Shown in pieces: positions 1-12,581 of a DNA stretch of 64,000 nt. Location of the stretch: assembly GCA_025716815.1 (NCBI GenBank), contig JAIXMN010000018.1, positions 744,001 through 808,000 of the forward strand, in the 5' to 3' direction. Every line of letters begins with the position of its first letter. The stretch's first letter is position 1. The notes under the pieces are model-generated. The model was not told the origin of the DNA. It saw only the letters and a list, made by a program, of their open reading frames with translations, and searched no databases. This DNA is from Dichotomocladium elegans. Lineage: Eukaryota; Mucoromycota; Mucoromycetes; Mucorales; Lichtheimiaceae. Both the position numbers and the translations under genes were made by a program.

Positions 1-2473
1 AAAAGGAAGAGAGAAGACTTTATCAAGGGGGGGCGTTTTATGCTTGTTGTTGTTTTGTGTATGCGTGACAAAGACTTTTTTTATCTTGCATATCGGATTG
101 GTTTTGTGCATAACAAGAGCCCACTTTTGCTCTACCGTTTCTTCTCCCCTTCCCTCTCTACCTCTCACCAAAAAGCTCAGATGCAAGTCAAAAGTGAAAA
201 TCGAGAGACACGTCTATCCATGACTCCTGCATGTTGGAGGAGGAAAAAGAACGATCGACGTTCGTTGGGCTAAGTGTGAAGGAGGGTTCAAAACGCCAAA
301 TACGATTTAGTCCTATCCTACGGAAAAAGAAAACACAATGATGAAAGTAGAAACTGGTACCATCGTAAGCAACAAAAATTAGGGCACATTTCTTCTCCTT
401 TCCGTTTCTGATTTGCTGTCAAGTACTACTAATAATCATTTGGATTTTCTGGAGATAAAGAGGAGCTACTCCACAGAGAGATGGCATCCACAAGGTCATA
501 TGGGTGCGATGGGGATGAGAGGAAGGTGGAGATGAAAACACGAAATTTTCCATTGTTCTTGGTGATAGCAGGATGCAAGGCAAAAGAAAGTGCTAGTTTG
601 GGAAGTTCTGGGTCCTCCTGAATCTTTACTAGGAAACAATCTAAGGGGAAGAGGAAAAAAGGCTGATGCATTTGTATCACTCACATACTTTCTCAGAAGC
701 ATTTCGACATAGGGAAGGAATTTCTCATCGATGCAAAACCTTTACCACGGGCTTAACTCTAAAAACATGCTATTCTTCCTAAGAAGGGGGGATGCATTTA
801 GCCCGGATAATTTGTGCTTGCGAGGGCTGATGCAGAAAACTACCAATTCTGGTGGCCGCCGCCCATCCACCGGTCAGACTCAGGTATTGGAAGTTCTTGC
901 CGCTGTAGACCAGGACAACATGGGCAGATCATCTATTTAATTCTGGATGTGAACCATTTCTAAAGGTACGCTCGCGTTTGGGGAACACTTTGCTTGGTGT
1001 AATGCTCTTTCCAGAGAGGAAGAGGTTATCCGTAGCAGTCGTTGTATTTCAACATCTGTCGGAATCCTATACACGGATGCAGTCCTGGCGAAAAGAAGTT
1101 TGCACGGTTGAAGAGTTTTCGTTCACTTACTACATGTTCTCCAAAGACAAGGTAATCGCTGATTTGAGTGAAGAGGGGCAGGTTTTGAGAGCCTGATTGT
1201 GATAGTTGTTGTAATAAAAAGTGAAAATTAAGCAGTCCGGCCCCTTGAAAAGCAAAGAATATGTTGTTACCATAGTCGAGGAACGGCAAGTATACGGTTT
1301 TTGGCATTTGACATAGTTCATCGGGCCGTCTGTGTGTGCTTTGCAGTTGCGTTGTGTAGGAGAGCGTCTGAATTCTGTCGACTGCAGACCATCAAGTGCG
1401 GCCCATGTAAACCCATGAAGCTTACCATCCCTCGTAGCGGGATTATCTTTGGATTGCACTTACCAATCCCGGTTCAATCCTCGCCTTCAATATATCGCGT
1501 TCTGGTACCCAGTCTCAGGATTGCATCTAAGGATAGGAAGGTAAGGGGTTTTGCTGTCAATGTCCTACTCCAGGGTGCCTATGACTGACGCTGCAACGAC
1601 CTCGTCCTTCAGAAGACATGAATCAAACTCAAATTTTGCGACATGTCAGCGAATGATGTCCTTGTCAAATTTGATTGTTATCCTGAACTTTCCCGGACAG
1701 CTCTATTTGTCAGTCGTCAATTTGCTCTCAATGCTACAGAAGAGGAGTCGACAACACGCGTCCAAAAAAAAAGACGGTCCAAACCGTGCGCGCTCATGGT
1801 GGATATTGATGAACGGGAAATCTCACCTTGAAAAGAGCCTACGCGTGTCTGGTGATGACATGGACAGGGTGTATGGATGCTCACAACAATGATACCACCA
1901 GCGCATTCTCTATTTGAAGGAGTACATATCGTCTTATACGTCGTCTGCAGTCAACTTTGTGGCCATTGCGCATGTTGATAGGGCCGCACTGCGGAGGGGA
2001 TCCAATCTCTTGGTACGACTGCGTAGCGCCGAATAGGGATGGTGCCAGTGTAGATATCAAAGAGCACAATATATGAACGATTCGAAATCACCCTTGATTC
2101 TGTCACAGACGGACATAGTATGCATTGCTTCTTTTTGGGGGTTAGCTCTGTCCTTGCAGATCCATATTTTCTTTGTTTCGACATTGCCCAAATAGGTTGT
2201 GTTGCCTGTGAACTAATTAGTAGATTCCGGTTTAGGGAGGAAAGCAGTTCCATCCATGGGAGTGGGAGAACGCGACACCAAAGGCGGCTAAATAAGTCTG
2301 CGAAGAGGCTCCGTGTTCTGCGTTGAAAGCTGCTCGCGTTCGTTCTCTCTTGTTTCTCAGTCGATTTGAGGAGAGTAGACTAGTGGCATGGTATCGTGCC
2401 ACTGCATGTTGCTTCTACCATGGTCCATATGCAAATTTTCGAGGAGGCTGTTCTCTTACGCTGTATGAGGAGT
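1..2473. other. Gene-poor region, no supported gene
   Basis: Only short overlapping open frames (60-113 codons) occur on both strands, with no recognisable domain and no series of frames joined by plausible splice sites. The composition is not simple-repeat. It could hold decayed transposon sequence, but no transposase, reverse transcriptase or terminal repeat was recognised. Confidence 0.5.
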
Positions 2474-3192
2474 CTACTTGATTTGGTTGAAGGCTACACT
2501 TCTTGTCAATAATGTAGGACGAGACTGGGAATTGTTTCTCTTCAAATTGGCAGCTAATTTGGCAGCAGTACGATGTGCATTTTCGTCAGTAAAAGCATAA
2601 GCAACTTGCTGGTCCTCTTCTTTCGGAATGCGCTTCTGATCATTCATATTCGTTGTATTATACAGCTCATCTCTGAGCGGTATGCTCGATAACAATACGC
2701 AATTTTTAGTGCTACCTAAGCGTGTAAACATTTGCCTATCTTGACCCGCGGTATTCTCAACAGTAAAATAGCTCTTGGATTCCGAATTGCTGCGCTTGTC
2801 AGCAACTGATGTAAGAAATGCGACTTTCAAAAGCGCATAATAAAAGTAGATTGTATGGTAGAGGATGAAATATAAAATATCACAACAAGAGAAGAATTAC
2901 CCACCCCCAACCCAAAGCGACATTCGTCGTGGGCAGACTAGCGCACGGAGCGACAGTCAGTTGATCCAAGGTCTTGCTTTTGTAATACCATCTTCATTCT
3001 GAATAAAAGTGTTGTCTTCGACGGCCGCTCCTTGGCTTCCTGAGGCAACACCATCGTATGCATTTTGAGCACACACAAATACCAAAAAAGCATAATGAGA
3101 TACGTTTTTATGCACATCTCTGTACGGACGAGCGGGGGGAGTCGGTGATGCATTGTAAAAATTCGGAGTAATCGACGGGGATGATCATTCAC
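2474..3192 (-). CDS. Tentative small spliced gene, unknown product
   Basis: The best part is a 3' exon-like frame from about 2823 down to the stop at 2474 (about 116 codons). It is rich in polar residues and is not low complexity. It follows an AG at 2825-2824. Upstream, around 2960-3070, a second natural-looking frame ends in a GT donor (after an Asn-Glu-Asp stretch) that would join the 3' exon in the correct phase. The 5' end is unclear because two frames are open near 3183-3192, only about 40 bp from the start of the divergent Tag1-like gene. No family was recognised. It may be a real small gene or a chance pair of frames. Confidence 0.25.
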
Positions 3193-3231
3193 TTTCTTTT
3201 AGAGCCAAAACTACCTTTTTTTTTTTACCAC

Positions 3232-6100
3232 ATGCCTTTACTTGGCGAGTCGTCCTCGTCCTCCCTTCCGACAGCAGCCCCCAGAACACAAACTGACAAT
3301 GAACATGAGCCTCTGATTGCCAATATCCCCGACTCATCTGAGCAACAACGTAAGGACAAATACCCTGCTCGACCGAACGGCAATTACGGAACTCTTTCGG
3401 CTCCCCCCGACCCGACGGATTCCCGTCCGCTTGACCAAACTAATGGAGAAAGCAGCGCCAGCATCCGGAGCATAAACAGCCGCAGAGGATCATTGAGCGA
3501 TGCATGCCGGATGTGCCTATACACCAGCTTCGCCTTCTTGATGGTCCTCTCCATTATAGGGGCGATCGTCCTGCTTGCAATGACACCCGAATTTGCACAG
3601 CGGTCATTTAATGATGGCGTCCTACTTGAGTTTAATGAGGCATCCATCGTTAATGCCACTAGGATGAACAATTCGGATGTCCTTACACTTCACATTGCGG
3701 GCCAGATCACTCTCAAGGATCCTGCCTATGGTCTTGTTCAAAAAGCCTCTTGGGTGCTTGGCGATATAGGGACCCGAACTTCTATTCTTGAAGTCTATAA
3801 TGGTCCGCTGATTCTTTCGGCATCCACTTCAATGGGCACCATTGAAATCCCTCCACTCAACCTCAACATCACCTCTCGATTCACCAAATTTAATTTTACC
3901 ACGCCATTCACTGTTGCGAACACAAAGGAGTTAATGAAGTTTGCGCAGGACGCGGTCGCATCCAAGGAGGTCTCCTGGCAGATTGCTGGTCCGGTTGGAT
4001 TAAAGCTAGGCTGGTTTGGCGCAAGTGTGGTTCTTGAAAGGGAGGTGATCCTTGAAGGTAAGACCAGCTGATATAAATATTTTGGCTCGAGAGGGGGAAG
4101 TATCTGCATGAGCGTAAAGAGCAGCAAGAAGCTCATTGAAATTGAGATGGTTGCTAGGAATGGAAGGATTGAAGCAAGCGAACCTCCAATCTGCAATATT
4201 CCCAGGTGTACATCCCCGGGGAGGCATTGCGCTTCAAGGAACAGTCGAGCTATACAATCCCTCGAAGATGCTGAGCATTCGACTAGGGGATGTGGATTTT
4301 GGTATTTACCTCCCCGGCAGCAGCGGAAACGACAAGATGATTGCTGTAGTGCGTGCGACGGACGCTAACTTGATCGGTGGAAAGTGGAATCTCTTTGGAA
4401 TTTCAGGACGCACGATTCCACAGAGTGAAAATGACGAAGAAGCCCGCATCATTATGGATCGTTTCTTGTCCGCCTATCTGCATGGCAATACAACCATCGT
4501 ACATGTACGGGGTAATCGCTTTGGGCCTGATGATGATGGTGATCCCTATTGCGAAAGAGGAACAACAACAGCTTCTTCTCTCCCACCCGAATGGCTTAGA
4601 AAAGCTTTGGAATCTCTCACTCTACAGATACCATTTCCCGGTACGAGCGAGCCCGATCTCATAAGATCCCTGGAACTGAGCAACATCAAAATTGATTTCG
4701 CAAAGAACAGTCCTGTAATTTCAGCGGATGTGGCTGCCATGCTCAAGAAACCGGATGAAATGCAATTTTCCATCAATGTGACCGAAATCCACCCAAAGGT
4801 ATATCTGTATCTTCACGAAGACTCGGATAGTCCGTTCGGTCAGCTCGTCCCTGAAAAAGGATCCAAGGCCGAGACAGTTGAAAAGGGGATGCCCGAAGGC
4901 ATGATCAAGGTGATCTCCAAAATTGATCACGCGCCTTTTGAGGTTATGCCAGGCAAGGATGATGAATTTCAAAAGTTCCTTGGCAAAATCTTTTATGGTC
5001 AGCGCGGGACGGTGTATATTCGCGGGCTGGCCAATGCTGTCGTCGACTGTCCCATTGGGCTTTTGACTATACATGACCTAGAGTTTAAGGGAAAGTTGGA
5101 TACAAAAGGTATACTTATTGTAGGTATTCATGGTCCTAATCAGGACAGCATAGTAAAAGAACTACGATTTATAGGTATGAGTGGCATGAAGAAACCGCCA
5201 CCTCAAGTAACTTCAATTGCCCTTCTCAGAGGTTCCAAGGACGTTCTTCATATACAATCCAATATGGAAATTACAAACCCATCTGAAGTTCAGGTAAATC
5301 TCGGGCTGGTTCGCTTCTCACTCGAATACAATGGTGAGCTAGTTGGTGATGTGACCATGGATGAATTGCTCCTGCACCCGGAAAGCACCAGTTATTTCAA
5401 GGCGCAAGGACGCCTGTTTGCAGCTAGATCGGGGCCTGTTGTAAAATTCATCGGCAATTATATTTCGGGTATAAGCTTTTGGACGAAGCAGGATGTTGAG
5501 CCTGTAAAAGTTAATGCCTTATCTCGAATAGGCGACGGGAATACTTCGCTAACTGTGTCAGGGCGTCATCCCAATGCTACCTTATCCAAGGTTCTAGCGC
5601 CGCTCGTACGGCACATGGAATTTGTTGTAACACCGCCATTGTTCGATGAGGCACCTCTGTTGGCAGCGATGCAGATGAACATCTTGTCATCGACAACCAT
5701 CCTTTGGTTACGAAACCCCTTTGCTCATATCCAGCTTGAAATGATCAAATTGAATGCGACAGCAGCGTACAAATCAGCAGAGATCGGTAGCGCACACGCT
5801 AACTTTGGAAATGCCAACGAAGGTTGGACGGGTCCTGTCGTTCTTCCACCTCTTCTATGTGATTCACACAGCGGCAGCAGAGGTGATGACGATGGCAATT
5901 GCTCGGCCATCACGGTGGAAACACCAAAGATTCCGGTCCTGACTAAATCGCTGGGATTCGAAGCAATTAAAAAAGCGCTCGGCGGTGAGATTGAGGTGGC
6001 TGTCAAGAGCATTGTGAGTATCAAGATAGATGACCTTCTTCTCGAGAATTTACAGTATGACCGCGACAACCTTACAGCCAAGATACGAAAAGGCTTTTAA
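3232..6100 (+). CDS. Tag1/DUF3712-family vacuolar membrane protein
   Basis: Two exons, 3232-4057 and 4167-6100, give about 919 residues. The donor GTAAGA is at 4058 and the frame resumes after an AG at 4166; an acceptor at 4178 is also in phase. The start at 3232 is preferred over an in-frame ATG at 3181 because it follows a T-rich leader. A Ser/Pro-rich cytosolic tail of about 95 residues is followed by one transmembrane helix (about residues 96-117). The rest is a long luminal region of repeated beta-rich LEA-like modules with Asn-Pro-Ser motifs (for example LYNPSKML and ITNPSEVQV) and many N-glycosylation sequons. This architecture matches fungal DUF3712 proteins, including yeast Tag1, a vacuolar membrane protein linked to ending autophagy. 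The family call rests on pattern recognition; the autophagy role is by analogy only. Confidence 0.72.
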
Positions 6101-7209
6101 GCGAGGTGTATACATATAATTCTTCTCCTTCTTTTTTTTGGAAGGATATTGGCTATCTTTGCGTCTTTGTATTATACTTATTTTTTACCCGTAAATAATT
6201 CTCTTTCGCAACCACCCCACTAGTGCAGCAAGTTTGATGTTTGGTTGATGCATATACTGGTGTTCATGGTTCAGATGGATCCAATTAATTTTCTGTGGCG
6301 TCTATTCCGTTTTAGCAGGTGTGCACGACCACTGCAGAGGAATGGATTTTACTACACTAAATGGCTGGCTAATTTACATCCGTGAGGGCATAAAAGAGTC
6401 CGCGTGGCGGATCTACATTCATATCGGTATAATAATCATGTGGTGCTTTATTTTGGGACAGCGACACTCAGTCATTAAAAAATTAAGCTTGTTTTTTCAT
6501 TTCATAGTGGGCATCATTGTTCTACGTCGCGGAAAAGAGCGCGAAAATCATTTTGTTGGCAGAACAAGAAGCGTTTTCACAGCAATAAATTTATGTAGAT
6601 GCTCAAGAAGGATGAAAAAGAGAATTGTCGTCCTTCTTGTATGTAGTGGAACTTGTCTCAACTTGGAGGGTTCACCTGATCTTCCAGTGTAGCAACACAG
6701 GCCCTGGGTTCAGGCACCGGACCCGGAGAAAAGAACCGAGGCGATAGAATAGGTTGTTCCCTCAGTTACCAGAGCGCTCGGCCCTGGTTTATTTTTTGGG
6801 GTGGAGCCTGAGCGATTTGCATACTGATATTTCATTGGCGACGTGTCTGCTCATTGGGAACAGAGAAGACCGCGATGCTACGCGATATTGGTCTCAAACA
6901 AACGCAAGGAGAGGAAATCGACATGTGCTGTCGGGCGTCTAGCGGTTCTCTCTCTCTCTCTCTTCACATGTTAACTTTGACGGGTTGGGAATTGGGAGAG
7001 TGTTGGTTGCCAAGTAAAGCATAATGTAGTCCTGTGGCACAACGCGACGGTGACGGTAATCCAAAATCATGGCAACCTTCCCGAATTAATCCTTGTCGAG
7101 ATCTCCTTTTCTTCTTTCTCTTCCCTTTCCCTTTCCCTTTCTCTTTCTCGTTCCCTCTCTTACCTTTACCTCCCTCCCCTTCCTTTCCTTTCAAAAACGG
7201 CTCATCGAC
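6101..7209. other. Intergenic region with CT tracts
   Basis: No gene is supported here. A (TC)n run lies at about 6947-6962. A long pyrimidine tract at about 7097-7195, built of CCTTTC-like units, directly precedes the next start codon and looks like a CT-rich fungal core promoter or 5' leader. Confidence 0.5.
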
Positions 7210-8241
7210 ATGCGACCAAAACCGATGACCCTCTGCTTCGCTGTACTTGTCATGGCCATTCTTTTGGCTCCGGTCGAGGCTGGATTTTGGGACTGGCTCA
7301 CCGGCAGCAGCAGTTCAACTGACAGTGTTTCCACATCATCCGCTTTGGCCAGCTCCTCCTCTATGGCCCATGATGCTGGGCCCACATCATCATCATCATC
7401 CAGCTTCTCAGCCAGCAGCAGTAGCAGCAGCAGCAGTAGCACCGCGATTGCCTCTTCTTCCTTGCCTACGCCTCTTCCATCGTCCACCCATGCCAGCTCC
7501 TCTCAGCACCCGACAAATCTGTCGTCGTCCAGCTCCTCCCATTCCGGGCAGCACCCCACTCAGGTTGCTTCCATGTCCAGTAGCCTACCGTCTGCCGAGC
7601 CCTCAGCGACCGACCCAGCCCAGCAGCGACAAGGCGAAGGCAGTGAGGGGGGCAACAAGACGGGGATCATCGTGGGGACAGTAGTTGGGGTCTTTATTGT
7701 GATTGGCGGCGCGCTGGCCCTTGCGCTTTTTGCTCGCCGCAAGAAGAATCGCCAAAATCGACAGCGATTGCAAGATCCCCAGATCACGGGCGATTTGCCG
7801 TACGATTCACACCAGCCTTCGCCGGCGATGGCTGCAGCTGCAGCGAACGATATTCATTACCAGCATCATCCCCAGTACATGGAGCAGAGCTATTCGCCCC
7901 AGCCACCACCCATGGCTGCCATGGACCCTTATTATCAGAACAATATGTCTCAGCAGGCCATGAATCCAAACATGTCCTATCCAGACGCCGCGTTCTCGGG
8001 CATGTATTACACCGCTTCTCCGCAGCAGCAACATCTGTACTATGACCACCAGCAGCAGCATGCCTACTATGATCCTTACGCAATGCAGCAGCCACAGCAA
8101 CAGCAGCAGCAGCAGCAACAACAGCCAGTGTATTCAGCGCCCAATGCATACGATGAGAACGAGGAAAGGCCTCCGAATAATCACGCGGCTTCAAGCCCCA
8201 TGCAGCATCACCAGCAACAGCAGCCATTCTCGTATCGATAA
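7210..8241 (+). CDS. Ser-rich single-pass membrane protein, sensor-like
   Basis: Single exon, 343 residues. The ATG at 7210 is chosen because it begins a clean signal peptide (about 24 residues, ending PVEA). The frame upstream, open to 7093, merely translates the pyrimidine-rich leader. After the signal peptide comes a short Trp-containing segment, then about 120 residues of Ser/Thr-rich sequence likely to be O-mannosylated. A transmembrane helix (about residues 156-178) is followed by a basic stop-transfer cluster RRKK. The cytosolic tail is rich in Gln, Tyr, Pro and Met, with a poly-Gln run near 8088-8127. The layout resembles Wsc/Mid2-type cell-wall stress sensors, but no WSC cysteine domain is present, so the sensor role is inference. 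CAG repeats make the tail length prone to variation. Confidence 0.65.
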   Translation: MRPKPMTLCFAVLVMAILLAPVEAGFWDWLTGSSSSTDSVSTSSALASSSSMAHDAGPTSSSSSSFSASSSSSSSSSTAIASSSLPTPLPSSTHASSSQHPTNLSSSSSSHSGQHPTQVASMSSSLPSAEPSATDPAQQRQGEGSEGGNKTGIIVGTVVGVFIVIGGALALALFARRKKNRQNRQRLQDPQITGDLPYDSHQPSPAMAAAAANDIHYQHHPQYMEQSYSPQPPPMAAMDPYYQNNMSQQAMNPNMSYPDAAFSGMYYTASPQQQHLYYDHQQQHAYYDPYAMQQPQQQQQQQQQQPVYSAPNAYDENEERPPNNHAASSPMQHHQQQQPFSYR

Positions 8242-8328
8242 AACAAACCATCTCCCCTCTATTTTTTCCCTTTTCATCTAACTTTAATTGCGTTGTTACT
8301 ACAATATAATTCTTATTCACCTCTTATA

Positions 8329-8330
<2 letters not shown>

Positions 8331-8383
<53 letters not shown>

Positions 8384-8396
8384 CGCACGCACGCGC
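8331..8396. repeat. TA/CA microsatellite
   Basis: An ACATAC lead is followed by about 18 TA units and then an ACGCACGCGCGC stretch. It lies in the 3' gap between the membrane protein and the convergent Mpo1-like gene. Confidence 0.9.
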
Positions 8397-8498
8397 GCCC
8401 ACTCCCTTTGTTGCTCCAAACTACATATCATATGTCCAATATATATATATGGTGAAGTTTATTCTCCTCGCTGTTAGACTATATATGTAACAGACTGT

Positions 8499-9436
8499 TC
8501 AATTCTTCTTGGCGGCCTGCTGCTTGCGGAATTCAGCGATATCTGCCTGAACTTCAGCCTCGATCTCCTTACGCAGCTGGGGACGGTAGCCAAGGAAGAA
8601 CAGGGCCTCAAAGAATACAAAATAAGGCGCAGAGACCAGTGCTATATAGTAAACATCCGGGTCAGCGATTCTGTCTTTTTCATCTTCCTTAACCCCATCT
8701 CCCCAAGTGCTCATTCCCCTTCCCCACCCATTTAACTATTCCCCTCCCCACCCCTGCCGCAACTAAGACGATCATCTTACCTTGTACAAGATTGTCCATC
8801 AATTTGGGACGACGTTTCTCGGCGAGTCCGTGGCCGGCGAACTGGAAAATCCATGCGGCAACATGGGCGGTCAGTGCAATGGAGACTGCGTTGGCGTTGT
8901 CCTTTGCAAACTTGGTGGCCGAATAGGTCATACCGAACAAGGCCGGGGCATAAAGGGCCTATCCAGAGCAAACAGCAAAGTGGGGGTGGGGAGGTTTTTC
9001 CCACAACGGTCAGCCTCAATTGACTCAATTTGGAGTGGTCAACTTCTTTTTTGGATTTACCGAGGCAATTGGATCCAAGATAGTATAATAAGTGCTAAAG
9101 CCCAGGATCGTAAAGAAGCTCAAGTTGGGGCCGTAAGGCTTGATCCACCGAGGAAAATGCGACGGGTCGACTAGCGGTCCTGTTTTTGCGCCAAAGACAA
9201 GTGCTTCAATGTAGAATGGCATTCATCGCAATAGCAAAAAAAAACCCCCCACCACCACCATCCTGCGTTAGACGAATCGTCGACTGTATGTAACTCAAGA
9301 AAAAAAAAAGAGCTTTACCGGTCCAAAAGATGACGGGGACAAACACCATGTGAATGCCGACATTGATCTTGTTGTTATGGTGAGAACCATACGCGACGAG
9401 CTGCTTCTTCAGGTTGAAAATATCAGACAATGCCAT
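8499..9436 (-). CDS. MPO1: Mpo1-like 2-hydroxy fatty acid dioxygenase (DUF962)
   Basis: Four exons on the minus strand, 9436-9319, 9203-9061, 8958-8781 and 8641-8499, give 193 residues with all phases consistent. The family's hallmark segments are present: an N-terminal YGSHHNNKINVGIH block, a central FQFAGHGLAEKRRPKL block, DNLVQ and a C-terminal APYFVFFE segment. The conserved His residues in the first two blocks are the expected Fe(II) ligands. Yeast Mpo1 (YGL010W) is an ER membrane enzyme that acts in alpha-oxidation of 2-hydroxy palmitic acid from phytosphingosine breakdown. The length is close to that of yeast Mpo1 (about 174). Introns are 115, 102 and 139 nt. The gene is convergent with the upstream membrane-protein gene. 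Confidence 0.88.
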
Positions 9437-10930
9437 AATGGGATAATAAATTATTGGAAGAGCGGGGGGGAGGGTTGGCACTCCCGCATTTCCAAAATCC
9501 TCGACATACTTATATGCAAAATGACACGTGACAGGTGCCCTAATTTTCCACACTTACACTCCTCTCTCAGTAGCTGGCGTCATCCCTCTCCTCCGGCTTC
9601 CCTTGAAAAGAGTCAGGTGAAGCTCAATCCAGACGCATAAAAGAAGAGATCTTCTTCTCTTTTGGAACTTTTCAGCGAAAAAAAAAATGATGGAGAAACA
9701 AGTACAGAATATCTGTGATACGTCTGATTATACGTTTCAGGGAATGCCGTGTACACCTCATCTAGTCATATGAGGAGAAATCAGGGTACGATGTTCGTCC
9801 ACTGACCTGCGATCCTGTACGGCATAGTGGGCCGCAATACCATAGAGGACGATGAGACGGTGGGGAAACGTGTTGGCGAGAAGAAGGTGGGGTGTGACCT
9901 CGATGTGACACATGCATATCAGCACAGAATTGCACCAGCACTGTCAATGCACTGACAAACGATGGGCCTCGCAATTCGCTGGATACAATCCAGAGCGCTG
10001 CTAAGAGGGCTTGCGCTCGTGTCTAGCCATACTGGGAGATATGAGATGCTTAGGTGATTCAAGAATCTATTGCTTCCGCATGCTGCAATGACATTGGTGT
10101 TGCAAGCGCAAAGAGCGTCATCTCTCCCTTCCTTCAGTGTCTATCGTTCGGTGGAACCACGATGGCTTTTGCAGATGCTCTATTCTTATAAATGAAGATT
10201 CCAGACAAAGCTTTTGTTTAAATGATAGCTGATGCTCTACATATTATCCGAACCAGCTGCATTGAAAGATTCAAGTGGCAATCACCCCACACCTAACCTG
10301 CAGAACCACACGATTGCCTCCGGCTTCTTTTTGCCGGTAACCGTACAAGAGATGAATAGATACCATGCAGCATGGATTTCCCATTGGGAGGTCCACCATG
10401 GGTACATACAATTGACAGGAAGGGCCTTAATAGCCTCCTCGTCTCCAGTCTATGCGCCTTGTTTCTTGATATTCATTGTTAGACTTGGTTGTCAACTGAG
10501 TAGAGTTGATAGATACAGTTCCGGGGTATAATCCAACTTGCTTTGGCTCAGCAACTTTTTAAAGATCTATGGTTCATCGGCATTGAGATTCTTACTGTCC
10601 AACGCATTTTCATTCATTCATCGACTGGCTCTATGTTTGTCAGTAAGAAACGAGAAAGAGAGGAAAGGGATGTCTGGGGACACTTATCCACGTTAATGGC
10701 CAATAACGGGTGAGCTTTTCGTTCGCACATAATCCGCCGCTGCCGCTGTTCTGAACCATCTTGGGGCGGGAGGGCCTCATGACTTTCCATCCGGCGATTA
10801 CAAATGGCTGACAAATCAGGCACGAGGATAAATCTCCTCATCCACTGAGCAATCAAACCCCTACTCCCCCTCCCCGGGATTTCTCTGAGGAAGCACGTAT
10901 GTGCGCGTCAACCTTTCATTCAGCAGCAGT
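9437..10930. other. Intergenic region, no gene seen
   Basis: Short frames only, no recognisable domain, RNA gene or repeat. It separates the divergent Mpo1-like and pirin genes, so it should hold two promoters. No specific element was identified. Confidence 0.45.
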
Positions 10931-11910
10931 ATGACAGAAACAGTTGCTCGTGCTATTGCCAAGTCCGTCCGATCACAGCAACAAATGGATGGTGAAGGAG
11001 CTCGAGGTAAACGAATACAAAACATCATTGCACGAGATCATGACCCTCTTTTTTTTTTTCAGTCAATCGGAGCATCGGCAGCAACATGCTCCCTGATCTT
11101 GATCCATTCTTGTTGCTTGACGAATTCGAAGTTGAGGCGCCGGGCGGATTCCCGGATCACCCTCACCGCGGCTTTGAGACTGTCACGTACATGTTCGAAG
11201 GCGAGTTTCTCCACGAGGACTTCAAGGGCCACAAGGGCCACCTCGGCCCGGGCGACTTGCAATGGATGTCGGCCGGCCGAGGAATGGTGCATGCTGAAAT
11301 TCCGGCGGACCACAGCCGGGCACATGGTCTACAGCTATGGATCAACTTGGCGGCGAAGGACAAGATGATGAAGCCGAGATACCAAGAGTACCCGGCTGCC
11401 AAGATCAAGCAATTCTCGCCAGAGGAAGGGATCCAGATCAAGGTGATCGCCGGCGAGGCATACGGCGTCAAGAGTCCGATCAAGACAAAGACACCAACCT
11501 TGTTTGTCGACATCAGGCTGGCAAAAGGCAAAACCATCGAGCAAGAGGTCCCAGAGGACTATGCAGGATTCATCTACACCATAGCAGGAACAGCGCTCTT
11601 TGGATCCTCAAAACATCAGTCCGGGGCGCATCACACCCTTGTCCTCAGCGACAATGGCGGCACAAAGGTCCCGGTCAAATCGCTCTCGGACGACTGTCAC
11701 TTTGTGCTCATTGCTGGCAAACCCCTCCGCGAACCGATTGTTCAGGAGGGACCCTTTGTCATGAACTCCCGGCAACAGGTTGCCCAGGCCATCCAGGACT
11801 ACAGCCGGGGCCTCCACGGATTCGAAGGCGCACGCGAGTGGAAATCAACCATCCGTGACTTATGGAGTAAGCCGAGCAAGAAGGGGTCAAAGAAGACGAA
11901 TCGATCATGA
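10931..11910 (+). CDS. Pirin (cupin iron protein)
   Basis: Two exons, 10931-11006 and 11063-11910, give 307 residues. The intron has a GTAAAC donor and a poly-T tract before its CAG acceptor. The join restores the pirin N-terminus (VNRSIGSN...) just before LDPFLLLDEF. Iron-binding residues of the pirin cupin are visible: the two His of HPHRGFETV, a His in the GKHGHL-like loop (here GHKGHLGPGD) and the Glu of GMVHAE. The C-terminal cupin half is complete. Pirins are nuclear or cytosolic redox-sensing or quercetinase-like proteins; the substrate or partner in this organism cannot be told. Length is normal for the family (about 290). Confidence 0.93.
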
Positions 11911-12184
11911 CAGGATTTATGAGTCATCCAAGTGACCTATAGACACATAACATACACCTTGAGGATATTATTTGTCATTGGGTATAGAGAAAAACAGAAC
12001 GACATCCATATCACCCCAAACATTTTCTTTGAAACCATCTTGGACTATTTAATGGCGGCTTCGTTTACTGTACATTCCCTTTCCCCCGGGCAAAAAAGCC
12101 CTGCAGCTTCTTTTCTTTGATTTTTATTCTGTAAGCAACATGCTGGTATCTTTTGATGGAGACCCGAGGCTTTCGTTAGGTAAC

Positions 12185-12581
12185 TCAATGGTGCATATGT
12201 TGCTTGACGTAAGGACACTGCTGCTCCGCTTCAGGAGTCATGATGGGGTTGTCCTTGTTGTCGAAATCGATGGAATGGTGAGCAATCTTTTGATGAAGCG
12301 TGTTGGCCTTCTCAGCGAGTTCGTGCTTGACATCAGAGGACGAGGTCTACCAAGGAAAGTGTGTGGGGGTTGGTATGTTCAGTAGCCGTACAATGAATCC
12401 ATTCCATGAAATACAATTTATATACCTTCTCGAGCTTTTCGACGGTCTGCTCAAGGTCGATTTTTGCGCTATCCATGATATTTTTGAATAAGGAAAAAGA
12501 CAAGTGGTAGCCATCGATTTTTTTTTTATAACCTTCAACGTCACTCAAAAAATTAAAAACCCTTGCTTCCATGCCCATCAT
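12185..12581 (-). CDS. Small acidic/helical protein, unrecognised
   Basis: Two minus-strand exons are supported. The upstream exon ends at 12426 with a GTATAT donor after EKLEK. The downstream exon (12346-12185) begins after a TAG acceptor with TSSSDVKHELAEKA and ends in a His-rich tail. Both are in phase 0 across a 79-nt intron. With the start at 12581 the product is 105 residues; a start at 12476 would give 70. A further upstream exon is possible. The sequence is charged, probably alpha-helical, and contains an AHHSIDFDNKDNPIMTPEA segment that looks conserved. I do not recognise the family. Confidence 0.5.

Noticed and set aside
1470..1485. GGTTCAATCCTCGCC resembles a tRNA B box
   Set aside because: No A box at the right distance and no paired acceptor stem upstream; no cloverleaf can be drawn.
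7784..8320. Long minus-strand frames over the membrane-protein gene
   Set aside because: They mirror CAG/CTG-rich coding sequence of the plus-strand gene and are rich in Leu/Ala runs; they are shadows.
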